From Gammaproteobacteria bacterium (GTDB taxonomy: Bacteria; Pseudomonadota; Gammaproteobacteria; Burkholderiales; Rhodocyclaceae), in assembly GCA_018824085.1 (NCBI GenBank), contig JAHJHI010000021.1, positions 62,001 through 126,000 on the forward strand: a DNA stretch of 64,000 nucleotides. Direction: 5' to 3'. Below are positions 54,799-62,930 of the stretch, in pieces (position 1 is the first letter of the stretch; each line of letters begins with the position of its first letter). The notes beneath the pieces were generated by a model. It ran no database searches. It was not told where the DNA came from and saw nothing but the letters and a program-made list of their open reading frames with translations. The position numbers and the translations under genes were made by a program.

Positions 54799-55761
54799 TC
54801 AGTTCAGCGCGCCGCCACAGGACGAGCCCTGTCCCGCGGTGCAGCCGTAGCAGTGATCCATGACGGTGATCGGCTGGCCGGCGAGATCGCGCCCGATCAG
54901 TTGCGACAGGTGCGGGCGGACCTGGCCGTCGACGCGCAGCGGCAGGCCCAGCATCTGGTTGAAGTCGCAGTCATACACATGGCCTTCCCAGTCGACGCTG
55001 AGCAGGCTGCGGCACATCACCGCGTCAAGGTTGTCGTCGTGGTGGGCGTCGCGCAGCAGGCGCATGTAGGTGTTGAACTGCCCCCTGGAGATCAGCGTCG
55101 AGCCGAAGCGCTGGATCGGCATGTTGGCCAGCGTGAGCAGACGCGTGAACACGATGCCGAAGTCAGTGCCGAGGTGGTCGCGGTAGGCTGCTTCCAGCGC
55201 GCCCTGCGGCGGCGGCAGTGACGGCCCCTGCGGGTTGAACACCAGATTCAGTTCCAGCGCGGAGCCGGGCTGGCCGTAGCCGAGCGCGTTCAGCGCTTGA
55301 AGCGCCGCGATGCTGCGCTGGAATACGCCGTTGCCGCGCTGGTGATCAACGTTGTCTTCCATGTAACAGGGCAGCGATGCGGTGATCCGTACGCCTTCGC
55401 CTGCGAGGAAGGCCGCCAGCGTTTCGTAGCCGGGCTCAGACAGGATGGTCAGGTTGCAGCGGTCCATGACGGTCACGCCGAGCGCGCGTGCCTCGCTCAC
55501 CAGCCAGCGGAAATGCGGATTCATCTCCGGTGCGCCGCCGGTCAGGTCGAGCTGCCGGACACCGGATGCGCGCAGGTAGTCGAGCACGCGCCCGATGTTC
55601 TCCAGGCTCATCTGTTCGGTGCGGGTCGGCCCGGCGTTCACGTGACAGTGCAGGCAGCTCTGATTGCAGGTGTAGCCGAGATTGACCTGCAGCGTCTCGG
55701 TGGTGCGGCGCTCGAGCGCCGGAAAGTCGGTCTTTTTCAGAAGGGGAAGCGTGGCGTGCAT
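54799..55761 (-). CDS. arsS: ArsS-like radical SAM enzyme (arsenosugar-type)
   Basis: The 320-residue radical SAM protein has its cluster motif CNQSCLHC (Cys32, Cys36, Cys39) with CxxxCxxC spacing, LDLTGGAPEMNP for SAM binding, and the C-terminal Cys-rich end HCYGCTAGQGSSCGGA typical of the ArsS/DUF3641 family. Known ArsS transfers a 5'-deoxyadenosyl group to dimethylarsenite. It is the first gene of an eight-gene minus-strand operon. No arsM lies nearby, so the substrate may not be methylated arsenic. Confidence 0.87.
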   Translation of the reverse strand: MHATLPLLKKTDFPALERRTTETLQVNLGYTCNQSCLHCHVNAGPTRTEQMSLENIGRVLDYLRASGVRQLDLTGGAPEMNPHFRWLVSEARALGVTVMDRCNLTILSEPGYETLAAFLAGEGVRITASLPCYMEDNVDHQRGNGVFQRSIAALQALNALGYGQPGSALELNLVFNPQGPSLPPPQGALEAAYRDHLGTDFGIVFTRLLTLANMPIQRFGSTLISRGQFNTYMRLLRDAHHDDNLDAVMCRSLLSVDWEGHVYDCDFNQMLGLPLRVDGQVRPHLSQLIGRDLAGQPITVMDHCYGCTAGQGSSCGGALN

Positions 55762-55884
55762 GGAGAAGGCTCTGTGGTCTGTATCGGATCAGACCGCGCC
55801 GGGCCGGCAAACCTTACCGGTGCGGTGCGGACACTGCAGTATGCTTCGTATGCCGGTGCGTATATATGAGTGGAGGAGTGAGAC

Positions 55885-56874
55885 ATGTTCAAGGCGATAG
55901 TGCTGGAGCAGGGCGAGGGCGGTCACACGATCGCCCGGCTGAGCGATGTCGAGGAAGCGGCACTGCCGCAGGCCGACGTGCGTGTGGCGGTGCGCTGGTC
56001 CAGCCTGAATTACAAGGATGCGCTGGCCATCACCGGACGCAGTCCCATCGTGCGCAAGTGGCCCATGGTGCCGGGTATCGATTTCGCGGGTGTCGTCGAG
56101 CACAGTGAGCATCCCGACTGGAAGGCGGGCGACAACGTCGTGCTGACCGGCTTCGGCGTCGGTGAAAGCCACTGGGGCGGCCTGTCGCAGCGCGCGGCGG
56201 TGAAGGGGGACTGGCTCGTAGGCCTGCCCGCCGGGCTGCAGGCGCAACAGGCGATGGCCGTGGGCACGGCGGGTTTCACGGCCATGCTGTGCCTGATGGC
56301 GCTGGAGCGGCATGGCCTGAAACCGGGCGATGGCGAAGTACTGGTGACCGGCGCCAGCGGGGGGGTCGGCTCGGTTGCCGTGGCCCTGCTGGCCAAGCTC
56401 GGCTACCGCGTGGTGGCGAGTACCGGGCGCCTGGCGGAGACGGACTATCTCAAGTCGCTGGGCGCGGAGTCGGTCATCGATCGAGCCACGCTGTCGGAGT
56501 CCGGCCGCCCGCTGGCCAAGGAGCGCTGGGCCGGCGTCGTGGACAGCGTCGGCTCGCATACGCTGGCCAACGCGTGCGCCGCGACCCGGGAGAATGGTGC
56601 CGTGGCTGCGTGCGGTCTGGCGCAGGGCATGGATTTCCCGGCGACGGTGGCGCCCTTCATCCTGCGCGGTGTGACGCTCTACGGCATCAACAGCGTCACG
56701 GTGGCACGGCAGCCGCGCGAGCAGGCCTGGGCCCGCATCGCCCGCGACATGCCGCTGGACCATCTGGCTGCGATGACGCAGACAGTGCGTCTGGATGAAG
56801 TGATCGGTGTTGCGCCGCGTTTTCTCGATGGACAGGTTCGCGGGCGCATCGTTGTAGACATCCCGGCAGGCTGA
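55885..56874 (+). CDS. acuI: AcuI-like acrylyl-CoA reductase / YhdH family quinone oxidoreductase
   Basis: The 329-residue zinc-free MDR protein begins MFKAIVLEQGEGGHTIARL and has SSLNYKDALAITGR, the NADPH-binding VTGASGGVGSVAVALLAKLGY and GITSVTV-like GINSVTVARQP. AcuI reduces acryloyl-CoA to propionyl-CoA, in DMSP or 3-hydroxypropionate metabolism. The physiological substrate here is not shown. GGAGG precedes the ATG. It is divergent from arsS with 123 bases between. Confidence 0.87.
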   Translation: MFKAIVLEQGEGGHTIARLSDVEEAALPQADVRVAVRWSSLNYKDALAITGRSPIVRKWPMVPGIDFAGVVEHSEHPDWKAGDNVVLTGFGVGESHWGGLSQRAAVKGDWLVGLPAGLQAQQAMAVGTAGFTAMLCLMALERHGLKPGDGEVLVTGASGGVGSVAVALLAKLGYRVVASTGRLAETDYLKSLGAESVIDRATLSESGRPLAKERWAGVVDSVGSHTLANACAATRENGAVAACGLAQGMDFPATVAPFILRGVTLYGINSVTVARQPREQAWARIARDMPLDHLAAMTQTVRLDEVIGVAPRFLDGQVRGRIVVDIPAG

Positions 56875-56903
56875 TGTGCGGGCACGGTCCGGGTGTGTCA
56901 TCT

Positions 56904-56932
56904 TTGACGCTCATCAAGTCCTTCGTTACACT
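56904..56932 (+). promoter_or_regulatory. Sigma-70-type promoter of the cytochrome c pair
   Basis: TTGACG (56904-56909) and TACACT (56927-56932) are separated by 17 bases. The first cytochrome ATG lies 49 bases downstream with GAAGAGAG as ribosome site. Confidence 0.55.
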
Positions 56933-56980
56933 GCGCCGCGATTTTCCGAAATAACTTCAACCTAGAAGAAGAGAGACTCG

Positions 56981-57298
56981 ATGAGCGCCCGGACCCTTCT
57001 TGCTGTCGTTGCAATCTGTGTCAGCCCGCTTGCGTTTGCAGTCGACGGCAATGCAGATGCTGCCAAGGACAAGATTTCGATGTGCGTCGGATGCCACGGC
57101 ATTCCCGGTTACCAGACAGCCTTCCCGAAGACCTACAAGGTGCCGCGGATCGGCGGTCAGCACGCCGATTACATCGTGGCGGCCCTGCAGGCCTACAAGA
57201 CTGGCGATCGCAGCCACCCGACGATGAAAGGCATCGCCGCCAGCCTGAGCGAGCAGGACATGGCTGACCTCGCCGCCTACTACAGCGCCCAGAAATAA
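56981..57298 (+). CDS. Periplasmic cytochrome c (class I)
   Basis: The 105-residue protein has a signal peptide (cleavage likely after AFA, residue 20) and one heme site CVGCH at 35-39. The likely axial Met is in HPTMKGIAA. RIGGQHADYIVAALQAYK and ADLAAYYSAQ are typical of cytochrome c4/c5-type monoheme proteins. It is followed three bases later by a second, similar cytochrome, so the pair may shuttle electrons to a terminal oxidase. Compared with its partner, it has an insertion after the heme site (IPGYQTAFPKTYKV). Confidence 0.9.
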   Translation: MSARTLLAVVAICVSPLAFAVDGNADAAKDKISMCVGCHGIPGYQTAFPKTYKVPRIGGQHADYIVAALQAYKTGDRSHPTMKGIAASLSEQDMADLAAYYSAQK

Positions 57299-57310
57299 GG
57301 AATGCAGGCC

Positions 57311-57634
57311 ATGATGAAGAAACTGATGTTCGTGGCGCTGGCCACGGTTCTGGGCACCAGCGTGGCACACGCCGGTGATGCCGCTCGCGGCAAGGAAAAA
57401 TCCGCCGTATGCGCCGCCTGTCACGGCGCCGACGGCAATGCGCCGGGCGCTGCGTTTCCGCGCATCGGCGGCCAGCATGAGGACTATCTTCAGCAGGCGC
57501 TGCATGCGTACAAGAAGGGCACGCGCAAGAACGCGATCATGAAGGCGCAGGTCGATGCGCTGAGCGATCAGGACATGGCGGATCTTTCAGCCTACTTCGC
57601 TGCGCAGGCCGGTCCGCTGGTGACGCGTCGCTGA
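57311..57634 (+). CDS. Periplasmic cytochrome c (class I), second of a tandem pair
   Basis: The 107-residue protein has a signal peptide ending AHA (residue 21) and heme site CAACH at 34-38. RIGGQHEDYLQQALHAYKKG and NAIMKAQVDALSDQDMADLSAY match the first cytochrome, so the two are duplicates that diverged. The ATG at 57311 has AAGGA nine bases upstream; ATGs at 57302 and 57314 are also in frame. A perfect terminator hairpin lies downstream. Confidence 0.9.
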   Translation: MMKKLMFVALATVLGTSVAHAGDAARGKEKSAVCAACHGADGNAPGAAFPRIGGQHEDYLQQALHAYKKGTRKNAIMKAQVDALSDQDMADLSAYFAAQAGPLVTRR

Positions 57635-57663
57635 GCGAGGTGCCGCCAGTCGGCACGGGCATG

Positions 57664-57697
57664 AATGAAAAAGCCGGCGCAAGCCGGCTTTTTCATT
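57664..57697 (+). terminator. Bidirectional intrinsic terminator
   Basis: A perfect 15-pair stem (57664-57678 with 57683-57697, core AAAAAGCCGGC/GCCGGCTTTTT) has a GCAA loop and runs of T on both strands. It ends the cytochrome pair on the plus strand and the aminopropyltransferase-like gene (min operon end) on the minus strand. Confidence 0.93.
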
Positions 57698-57703
57698 GTG
57701 TGC

Positions 57704-58498
57704 TCAGATAACGAGACGCCCGCCCGGACACAACCCGGCCTGTTCCATCCGGCTCAGTGCCGGCGCGAGGTTCAGGCCGCTGTGCGAGCGCAGCAGGCGT
57801 GCCTGATTGCGCACCTCGTCAAGCGTCGTATCGACCCCCTGTTCACCCACCGCAACGCAGATGGCATTGCCTTCGTCGAGCGACGGCAGCACCAGCGCGC
57901 GTCCGGCGTAGGCGTCGAAGATGCGCCGTGCGCTCTTGCGGAAACCGCGCGTACGGCCGAACAGGTTCAGGCACACCCGCCCGCCCGGTGCCAGACGGGC
58001 AAGGCAGTCGCGGTGGAACGCTTCGCTGTCGAGCGCCTTGGCCCGCGCCCGATGATCGTAGCCGTCGACCAGGATGAGATCCCACTGCGCGTCGGATTGC
58101 GCAACGAACTTCACGCCGTCGTCGATGACGATGTTCAGCCGCCCGTCCTGTGCGGGCAGCCGGAAATGCATGGCCGCCACCGCCGGCATGCGTGGATCGA
58201 TCTCGACTACGGTGAGACTGGACTGCGGGCAGTAGCGGTGCAGGAACTTGGTGACAGACGCCGCGCCAAGCCCGATGACGAGCACGCGCGCCGGCCACTG
58301 TTCGTCAGGAGCGAACAGCAGCGGAAGCATCATTTCCCGCGTGTACTCGAGTTCCAGCGCATACGGTCGCGCGATGCGCATCGCGCCCTGTATCCATTCG
58401 GAGCCGAAGTGCAGATAGCGCACGCCGGCTTCCTCGGAGACGTCGATCGCATTGCGCGGCGGCCGCGCACGCGTGCCCAGCAGGTCGGCCAGACTCAA
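57704..58498 (-). CDS. Spermidine synthase-like (aminopropyltransferase fold) protein
   Basis: The 264-residue protein has a Rossmann fold with [34 protein letters not shown] and [20 protein letters not shown]. This resembles polyamine aminopropyltransferases, although the usual gatekeeping segment is not clear, and some relatives are annotated as fused-MFS or methyltransferase-like. Its ATG overlaps the minE stop by four bases, a pairing that suggests co-expression with minCDE. Confidence 0.75.
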   Translation of the reverse strand: MSLADLLGTRARPPRNAIDVSEEAGVRYLHFGSEWIQGAMRIARPYALELEYTREMMLPLLFAPDEQWPARVLVIGLGAASVTKFLHRYCPQSSLTVVEIDPRMPAVAAMHFRLPAQDGRLNIVIDDGVKFVAQSDAQWDLILVDGYDHRARAKALDSEAFHRDCLARLAPGGRVCLNLFGRTRGFRKSARRIFDAYAGRALVLPSLDEGNAICVAVGEQGVDTTLDEVRNQARLLRSHSGLNLAPALSRMEQAGLCPGGRLVI

Positions 58499-58752
58499 TT
58501 GCGGTGCTCGGGCAGCACGATGTTCACTTCCAGGACCTCATAGTTGTCCTGCTTTTCGAGCTGGACCTTGATGTCTTCCGGATTGACGTTCACATACTTC
58601 GAAATGACGGCGACCAGTTCCTGTTGCAATGCAGGCAGGAAATCGGGGCCGGAATTCGCGCCGCGTTCGCGCGCGATGATGAGCTGCAGCCGTTCCTTCG
58701 CGATCGAGGCCGTCTTCTGCTTCTGGCCGAAGATGAGTGAAAGCAACGACAT
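58495..58752 (-). CDS. minE: MinE, cell-division topological specificity factor
   Basis: The 85-residue protein begins [22 protein letters not shown], with the N-terminal membrane and MinD-contact helix ([11 protein letters not shown]) and the C-terminal dimer domain ([17 protein letters not shown]). MinE drives pole-to-pole oscillation of MinD. The ATG at 58752 is chosen with GGAGGG eight bases upstream; a GTG two codons earlier overlaps the minD stop. Confidence 0.95.
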   Translation of the reverse strand: MSLLSLIFGQKQKTASIAKERLQLIIARERGANSGPDFLPALQQELVAVISKYVNVNPEDIKVQLEKQDNYEVLEVNIVLPEHRN

Positions 58753-58754
58753 GC

Positions 58755-59570
58755 TCACTTCCCTCCGAACAGGCGCTTGAGCAGGCCGGGCTTTTCATAG
58801 TCGACGAAGCGCAGCGGACGTTCTTCGCCAAGGAAGCGCGCGACGACGTCTTCGTACGCCTGCGCGACATCGCTGCCGCTCATGTGGATGGCCGGCATGC
58901 CCTGGTTCGACGCCTGCAATACGACTTCCGATTCCGGAATGACGCCAAGTACCGGAATGCGCAGGATTTCCTGCACGTCGCCAAAGCTCAGCATTTCACC
59001 CTCGAATGCGCGCTTGGGCGCATAGCGGGTGATGATGAGGTGTTCCTTCACCGCTTCACGGCCTTCGCGCGCGCGGCGCGATTTTGACTGCAGGATGCCC
59101 AGGATGCGGTCCGAGTCACGCACCGAACTGACTTCCGGATTGGTCACGATGATTGCTTCATCGGCGAACGTGAGCGCCATCACTGCACCGTGTTCGATGC
59201 CGGCCGGCGAGTCGCAGACGATGTAGTCGAAGCCCATGCCGACCAGGTCGTTCAGCACCTTCTCGACGCCTTCTTCGCTCAGTGCGTCCTTGTCGCGTGT
59301 CTGCGAGGCAGGCAGCACGAAAAGGTTGTCGGAGTGCTTGTCCTTGATGAGCGCCTGCGTGAGGTTCGCTTCACCGTGAATCACGTTGACGAAGTCATAC
59401 ACGACGCGTCGCTCGCACCCCATGATGAGGTCGAGGTTGCGCAGTCCGACGTCGAAGTCGATGACTGCGGTCTTCTTGCCGCGCAGGGCAAGACCCGACG
59501 AAAACGCGGCGCTGGTCGTGGTCTTGCCGACGCCGCCCTTTCCCGATGTGACGACTACGATACGGGTCAC
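58755..59570 (-). CDS. minD: MinD, septum-site-determining ATPase
   Basis: The 271-residue ParA/MinD ATPase has the deviant Walker A KGGVGKTT (residues 11-18), [14 protein letters not shown] and the C-terminal membrane-targeting helix ([12 protein letters not shown]). It recruits MinC to the membrane. The start is GTG at 59570 with GGGAGA upstream, giving the standard N-terminus. It lies 20 bases after minC. Confidence 0.97.
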   Translation of the reverse strand: MTRIVVVTSGKGGVGKTTTSAAFSSGLALRGKKTAVIDFDVGLRNLDLIMGCERRVVYDFVNVIHGEANLTQALIKDKHSDNLFVLPASQTRDKDALSEEGVEKVLNDLVGMGFDYIVCDSPAGIEHGAVMALTFADEAIIVTNPEVSSVRDSDRILGILQSKSRRAREGREAVKEHLIITRYAPKRAFEGEMLSFGDVQEILRIPVLGVIPESEVVLQASNQGMPAIHMSGSDVAQAYEDVVARFLGEERPLRFVDYEKPGLLKRLFGGK

Positions 59571-59590
59571 TCTTCTCTCCCTCTGGTGAT

Positions 59591-60403
59591 TCAGGTTGTC
59601 GCCAGTGCGGCGACGTTCAGTACCTGTTTTTCGGAATCTTCCTGCAGGCGCACGTGGACTGGCCGGCGCAGGAGGTCGCTGTTGGCGGAATGTTCGAACG
59701 TGCGATACACGCCTGCAATCGACACCAGCTCGGCTTCGAAGCAGGTGGTGAAGATGCGCGCTTCGGTATCGCCCGAGGCGCCGGCCAGCGCGCGTCCGCG
59801 CAGCGGCGCGTAGATATGGATGTTGCCGTCGGCGATGACCTCGGCGCCAGCGCTCACCATGGCCAGCACGACGAGATCGCAGCCACGGGCATAGATGCGC
59901 TGACCCGAACGCAGCGGTTTGTCGATGATTTCGGTGCGCCGTACGGCCTGTGGCGGCGGCGTGGTCGGTGTCTGGCCGGTTTCGGCTGGCGCAGGCGCAT
60001 CGGCGACGACGCCGGCCGGTGTATCGGTGCCGGCATCTGCCTGCACGGCGGCGTCTGCTGCATGTCCGCGCGTCGCCAGCGTGGTGGCGGGCGGCAGCAC
60101 CGCCAGCGCGCACGCACGCGCCTGGCGCGCGGCCTCGTCTCCGACCCCCTGTACCGCGATGGCGCTCAGTTCGTGTCGTGCCAGCGCATCGCGTATCGCC
60201 GTCCAGTCGGGCCTGGCATCGGCCGGAAGTTCTCCGCAGTCGATGACGACCGGCTCGCCGGAGAAGAAGCCGGGCATGCCGCCCAGTCTTGCGTCGAGGG
60301 CGTCCACGATGACCTGCGTGTCGTCGCTGTGCAGCAGCACGCGCATGGCTTCGAGCGAGGCGCTCTTGAGTTCGATGGCCAAAGGGGCGGGCTTGCGCGC
60401 CAT
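59591..60403 (-). CDS. minC: MinC, septum site-determining inhibitor of FtsZ
   Basis: The 270-residue protein has the N-terminal FtsZ-inhibiting domain and, after a Pro/Ala/Thr-rich linker (about 115-155), the C-terminal beta-helix (KPLRSGQRIYARGCDLVVL, GADGN-like EVIADGNIHIYAPLRGRALAG). It is the first gene of minC-minD-minE. A promoter candidate lies 25-53 bases upstream, overlapping a perfect inverted repeat. Confidence 0.95.
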   Translation of the reverse strand: MARKPAPLAIELKSASLEAMRVLLHSDDTQVIVDALDARLGGMPGFFSGEPVVIDCGELPADARPDWTAIRDALARHELSAIAVQGVGDEAARQARACALAVLPPATTLATRGHAADAAVQADAGTDTPAGVVADAPAPAETGQTPTTPPPQAVRRTEIIDKPLRSGQRIYARGCDLVVLAMVSAGAEVIADGNIHIYAPLRGRALAGASGDTEARIFTTCFEAELVSIAGVYRTFEHSANSDLLRRPVHVRLQEDSEKQVLNVAALATT

Positions 60404-60427
60404 GAGGTGTCCGCTGGAAATGTTGAA

Positions 60428-60456
60428 AGTCTACTCAGTGCCCGCAACGCCGACAA
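60428..60456 (-). promoter_or_regulatory. Candidate promoter of minCDE
   Basis: On the minus strand TTGTCG (60456-60451) and TAGACT (60433-60428) are separated by 17 bases. The -35 lies inside the inverted repeat at 60451-60472. Confidence 0.4.
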
Positions 60457-60472
60457 TGACCCGTCATTGTCG
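60451..60472. repeat. Perfect 10-base inverted repeat between hslO and minC
   Basis: CGACAATGAC and GTCATTGTCG are perfect reverse complements separated by CC. No T-run follows on either strand, so it is not an intrinsic terminator. It covers the proposed minC -35 box and sits two bases after the hslO stop. Confidence 0.85.
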
Positions 60473-60474
60473 CT

Positions 60475-61347
60475 TCAATGCAGTGCGCTCGGGGGATCGC
60501 CGAACAGTTGTGCAATGTCCGAGACGCTGAACCGGTAGTCGTGATTGCACATGTCGTCGTGAATGTGCAGCTCGCCCTTCTCGGCGAGAATGGATTCGAC
60601 TTCGGCGCGGCCCAGCGACAGAACCAGCCGGCGCACCTTTTCTTCATCGCGCGGACAGTTGTGGCGCGGAACGGACGGATCGAACACGCGGATTCCGCCG
60701 TCGGCGATCTCGTCCGCGAACAGGCGGCCCAGCAGGACATCGACCGGCAGGCTGGCCAGCTCTTCCTGCGTGACGGTCGCCGCAAGCCGGCACACGCGGT
60801 TCCAGCCGTCGGCATCGCGCTGGTCGGCATCAGGAAGTTTCTGCAGGAACAGCGCGCTTGCACAGTCGCCATCGGCGTGGAGCCACAACGCGGCAGGCTG
60901 CTGCTCGGATTGTTCCAGAAAGTGCTCGAACACCTCGGCGACGCTGTCGCCTTCCAGCGGCACCAGACTCTGGTAGGGCGTGGCGGAGCGGTCGGTCTGC
61001 AGCGTCATGACGAGATGGCCGTCACCGACCAGCGCGGAAAGCGGGCCTTCAGCGATGTCGTCCGGAGCGATGGCCATGCCGCGCACGCGCTGCTGCTGGT
61101 CGCAATCGACCACCAGCGTGCCGACGGGGCCGCGGCCCCGTACCTGCAGCGTGATCCGCGCCGGCTGCTTGAGCTGGCCGGCGATCAGCAGTGTGACCAC
61201 AGTGACTTCGCCCAGCAGACGCTGCGCGACGATGCCATAGCCGCGTCCACGCAGCATCTCCTGCCAGCCGTGCTCGAAACGGACCAGCGCACCACGGATG
61301 TCCAGCGCTTCGAACAGGAAGCGCCGGATGTAGTCGTCACCCGTCAT
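60475..61347 (-). CDS. hslO: Hsp33-family chaperone with degenerate zinc/redox site
   Basis: The 290-residue protein matches Hsp33 across its N-terminal chaperone domain (RGALVRFEHGWQEML, YGIVAQRLLGEVTVVTLLIAG) and linker. Normal Hsp33 carries C-x-C and C-x-x-C zinc sites that form the redox switch. Here the first is H-N-C (His229, Cys231) and the second D-D-M-C (Asp264, Cys267), so one Cys of each pair is replaced. The redox switch is probably changed or absent, though zinc may still bind. Its start overlaps the ArsC-like stop by four bases. Confidence 0.9.
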   Translation of the reverse strand: MTGDDYIRRFLFEALDIRGALVRFEHGWQEMLRGRGYGIVAQRLLGEVTVVTLLIAGQLKQPARITLQVRGRGPVGTLVVDCDQQQRVRGMAIAPDDIAEGPLSALVGDGHLVMTLQTDRSATPYQSLVPLEGDSVAEVFEHFLEQSEQQPAALWLHADGDCASALFLQKLPDADQRDADGWNRVCRLAATVTQEELASLPVDVLLGRLFADEIADGGIRVFDPSVPRHNCPRDEEKVRRLVLSLGRAEVESILAEKGELHIHDDMCNHDYRFSVSDIAQLFGDPPSALH

Positions 61348-61688
61348 TTGAAAGTTTCGCTCCAGCGAGCCGGATCGAAGCCGATAAGGATATCGGTGCC
61401 GTGCTCGATGATGGGCCGGCGGATGGCGGACGGATTTTCGGTCAGCAGTTTCAGCGCCTTGACGTTGTCGAGATCGGCGGTCTGCTCGGGTGGAAGCTTG
61501 CGGAAGGTGGTGCCGCGCGTATTCACGAGCGCCTGCCAGCCAACGCGTTCCATCCAGCCGGCCAGACGATCTACCGGAACGCCGTCCTTCTTGTAGTCGT
61601 GCAGGTGGAAGTCGAGTTGCTGTTCATTCAGCCAGGCCATGGCGCGGGACATCGTGTCGCAGCGCCGGATACCAAAAACGCGAAGCAT
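61344..61688 (-). CDS. ArsC/Spx-family reductase-like protein (YffB type)
   Basis: The 114-residue thioredoxin-like protein begins MLRVFGIRRCDTM with Cys10, the single conserved Cys of the YffB branch, and has FHLHDYKKDGVP, NTRGTTFRKL and the NPSAIRRPI segment. Typical arsenate reductase has a CxxxR arrangement; this small branch is of uncertain activity. It is not an arsenic-operon gene by context: it precedes hslO with a four-base overlap. Confidence 0.85.
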   Translation of the reverse strand: MLRVFGIRRCDTMSRAMAWLNEQQLDFHLHDYKKDGVPVDRLAGWMERVGWQALVNTRGTTFRKLPPEQTADLDNVKALKLLTENPSAIRRPIIEHGTDILIGFDPARWSETFK

Positions 61689-61980
61689 GTGCGGGGGTGG
61701 GTGAGTTCAATCCCGTGCATTGTAGGGGCTGTTGCGCCGCAATTCGAGACAGTGGCGCCGGTCGCGTCTGTTGCCGCGCCGGGCATGCCCGGCTGCTGAC
61801 GCGAAAAGCGGCTTGCGGCACTGCAGGAGGGGGGCGTTCGGCGATAAGGGGTGGTGCTCTGTGCCATCAATGGTTAATATTGGAAAATCCATCCGAAACA
61901 ACAAACTGGCGCACGATGTTGATCGAATTTTTCAGATTGGAATTCAGGTCGGCGTGGCGCGCGCACAGTGGGAGAACTGC

Positions 61981-62418
61981 ATGATTTTTAGACGCTGGGG
62001 CATTTGCGCCCTCACGCTGTTTTTCGGATTCGCGATGGCGCCGGTTCACGATGCGCAGGCTGCGCGTTCGGCGGCATCCAGCAAGCAGGTCAAGAAAAAG
62101 ACGGTGGCAGCCAAGCGGGTGTCCTCCAAGAAGCGTTCAGTGGCGTCCGCTGCGCCGGTTTTTCGTCCGCCCAAGCCTCCCGCACAGCGTCACTACGCGG
62201 TCGATGGCAGCACGTTCTACGCGGATGGTGTCAGGGTGCGGGCAGCCGGCCTGGAGAAGCTGGAAACGTCAAGCGTGGCCAAGCAGCGGCTGCAGCAGAT
62301 ACTGGATTCCGGCCGCGTGAGCATCGAGCCGCTGGGGCGGGATGGTTCGGGCGACGCAACGCTTGCACGCGTGCGCATCGACGGTCGTGACCTGAGCGAA
62401 ATGGCGCGCCCGCACTGA
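61981..62418 (+). CDS. Exported SNase-like protein lacking catalytic residues
   Basis: The 145-residue protein has a signal peptide (ICALTLFFGFAMAPVHDAQA), a Lys/Ser-rich linker and a domain (VDGSTFYADGVRVRAAG ... LGRDGSGDATLARVRIDGRDLSEM) that follows staphylococcal-nuclease-fold patterns. The usual catalytic Arg/Asp/Glu positions (RLxxIDAPE, DRYGR) are replaced, and the C-terminus is short. It is therefore probably a binding or structural derivative. The start at 61981 follows GGGAG. A 292-base gap upstream is AT-richer and may hold the promoter. Confidence 0.55.
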   Translation: MIFRRWGICALTLFFGFAMAPVHDAQAARSAASSKQVKKKTVAAKRVSSKKRSVASAAPVFRPPKPPAQRHYAVDGSTFYADGVRVRAAGLEKLETSSVAKQRLQQILDSGRVSIEPLGRDGSGDATLARVRIDGRDLSEMARPH

Positions 62419-62456
62419 CGTGGCGTACGGACCGGCCGGCCTGTTCAGGCCGTCGG

Positions 62457-62858
62457 TCAGCTTTCGGTCATCGCGGGGTTCTTGCTGCCGGTATGTTCGG
62501 CGTGTGCGCCGTCTGTGGCCGGAGCAGGGCTGGCACCCCGGGTTTCTTCCCCGTCCGCATTGACCTGTGCCGTGCTGCTTCCGCCTGGCAGGCCCGGCAA
62601 CACGACGTCGATCTTGTTCTGTGTCATGTAGTCGTTCATTTCCCGCCAGCCGGCAAAGATGGCTGCCTTGGATGCGCGCTTGTTCATGCTGTAGCAATCC
62701 TCCAGAGCACGTCCGGCATGACGGCATGCGCCGCCGATCGCCTTGGCGTCGAGCTCGCGCTGCAGGGCTGCGCGGTTCGGATCGGGGAAGGGCAGCTTGT
62801 CGCAGCCGGCGATACCGGCGGCAATGGCAAGCAGCAGGACGGATTGGACGGCGTTCAC
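62457..62858 (-). CDS. Hypothetical lipoprotein
   Basis: The 133-residue protein has a lipoprotein signal (SVLLLAIAAGIAGC, Cys19). The mature part contains two further Cys (AIGGACRHAGRALEDCYSMN) that could form a disulfide, then a Thr/Ala/Gly-rich acidic tail. I recognise no family. It lies between the SNase-like gene (convergent) and ppk1, 72 bases from its end. Confidence 0.65.
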   Translation of the reverse strand: MNAVQSVLLLAIAAGIAGCDKLPFPDPNRAALQRELDAKAIGGACRHAGRALEDCYSMNKRASKAAIFAGWREMNDYMTQNKIDVVLPGLPGGSSTAQVNADGEETRGASPAPATDGAHAEHTGSKNPAMTES

Positions 62859-62930
62859 CTTGCAGCATTCCGGAATGGGGCAGATATCCGGTTTACGGCA
62901 GGGCGCCGTGTCGCTTGAGTCCCGTGCCGT

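Noticed and set aside
61344-61688. Arsenate reductase as evidence for an arsenic-resistance operon
   Set aside because: The protein belongs to the YffB/Spx-like branch of uncertain activity and is coupled to hslO, far from the ArsS-like operon.
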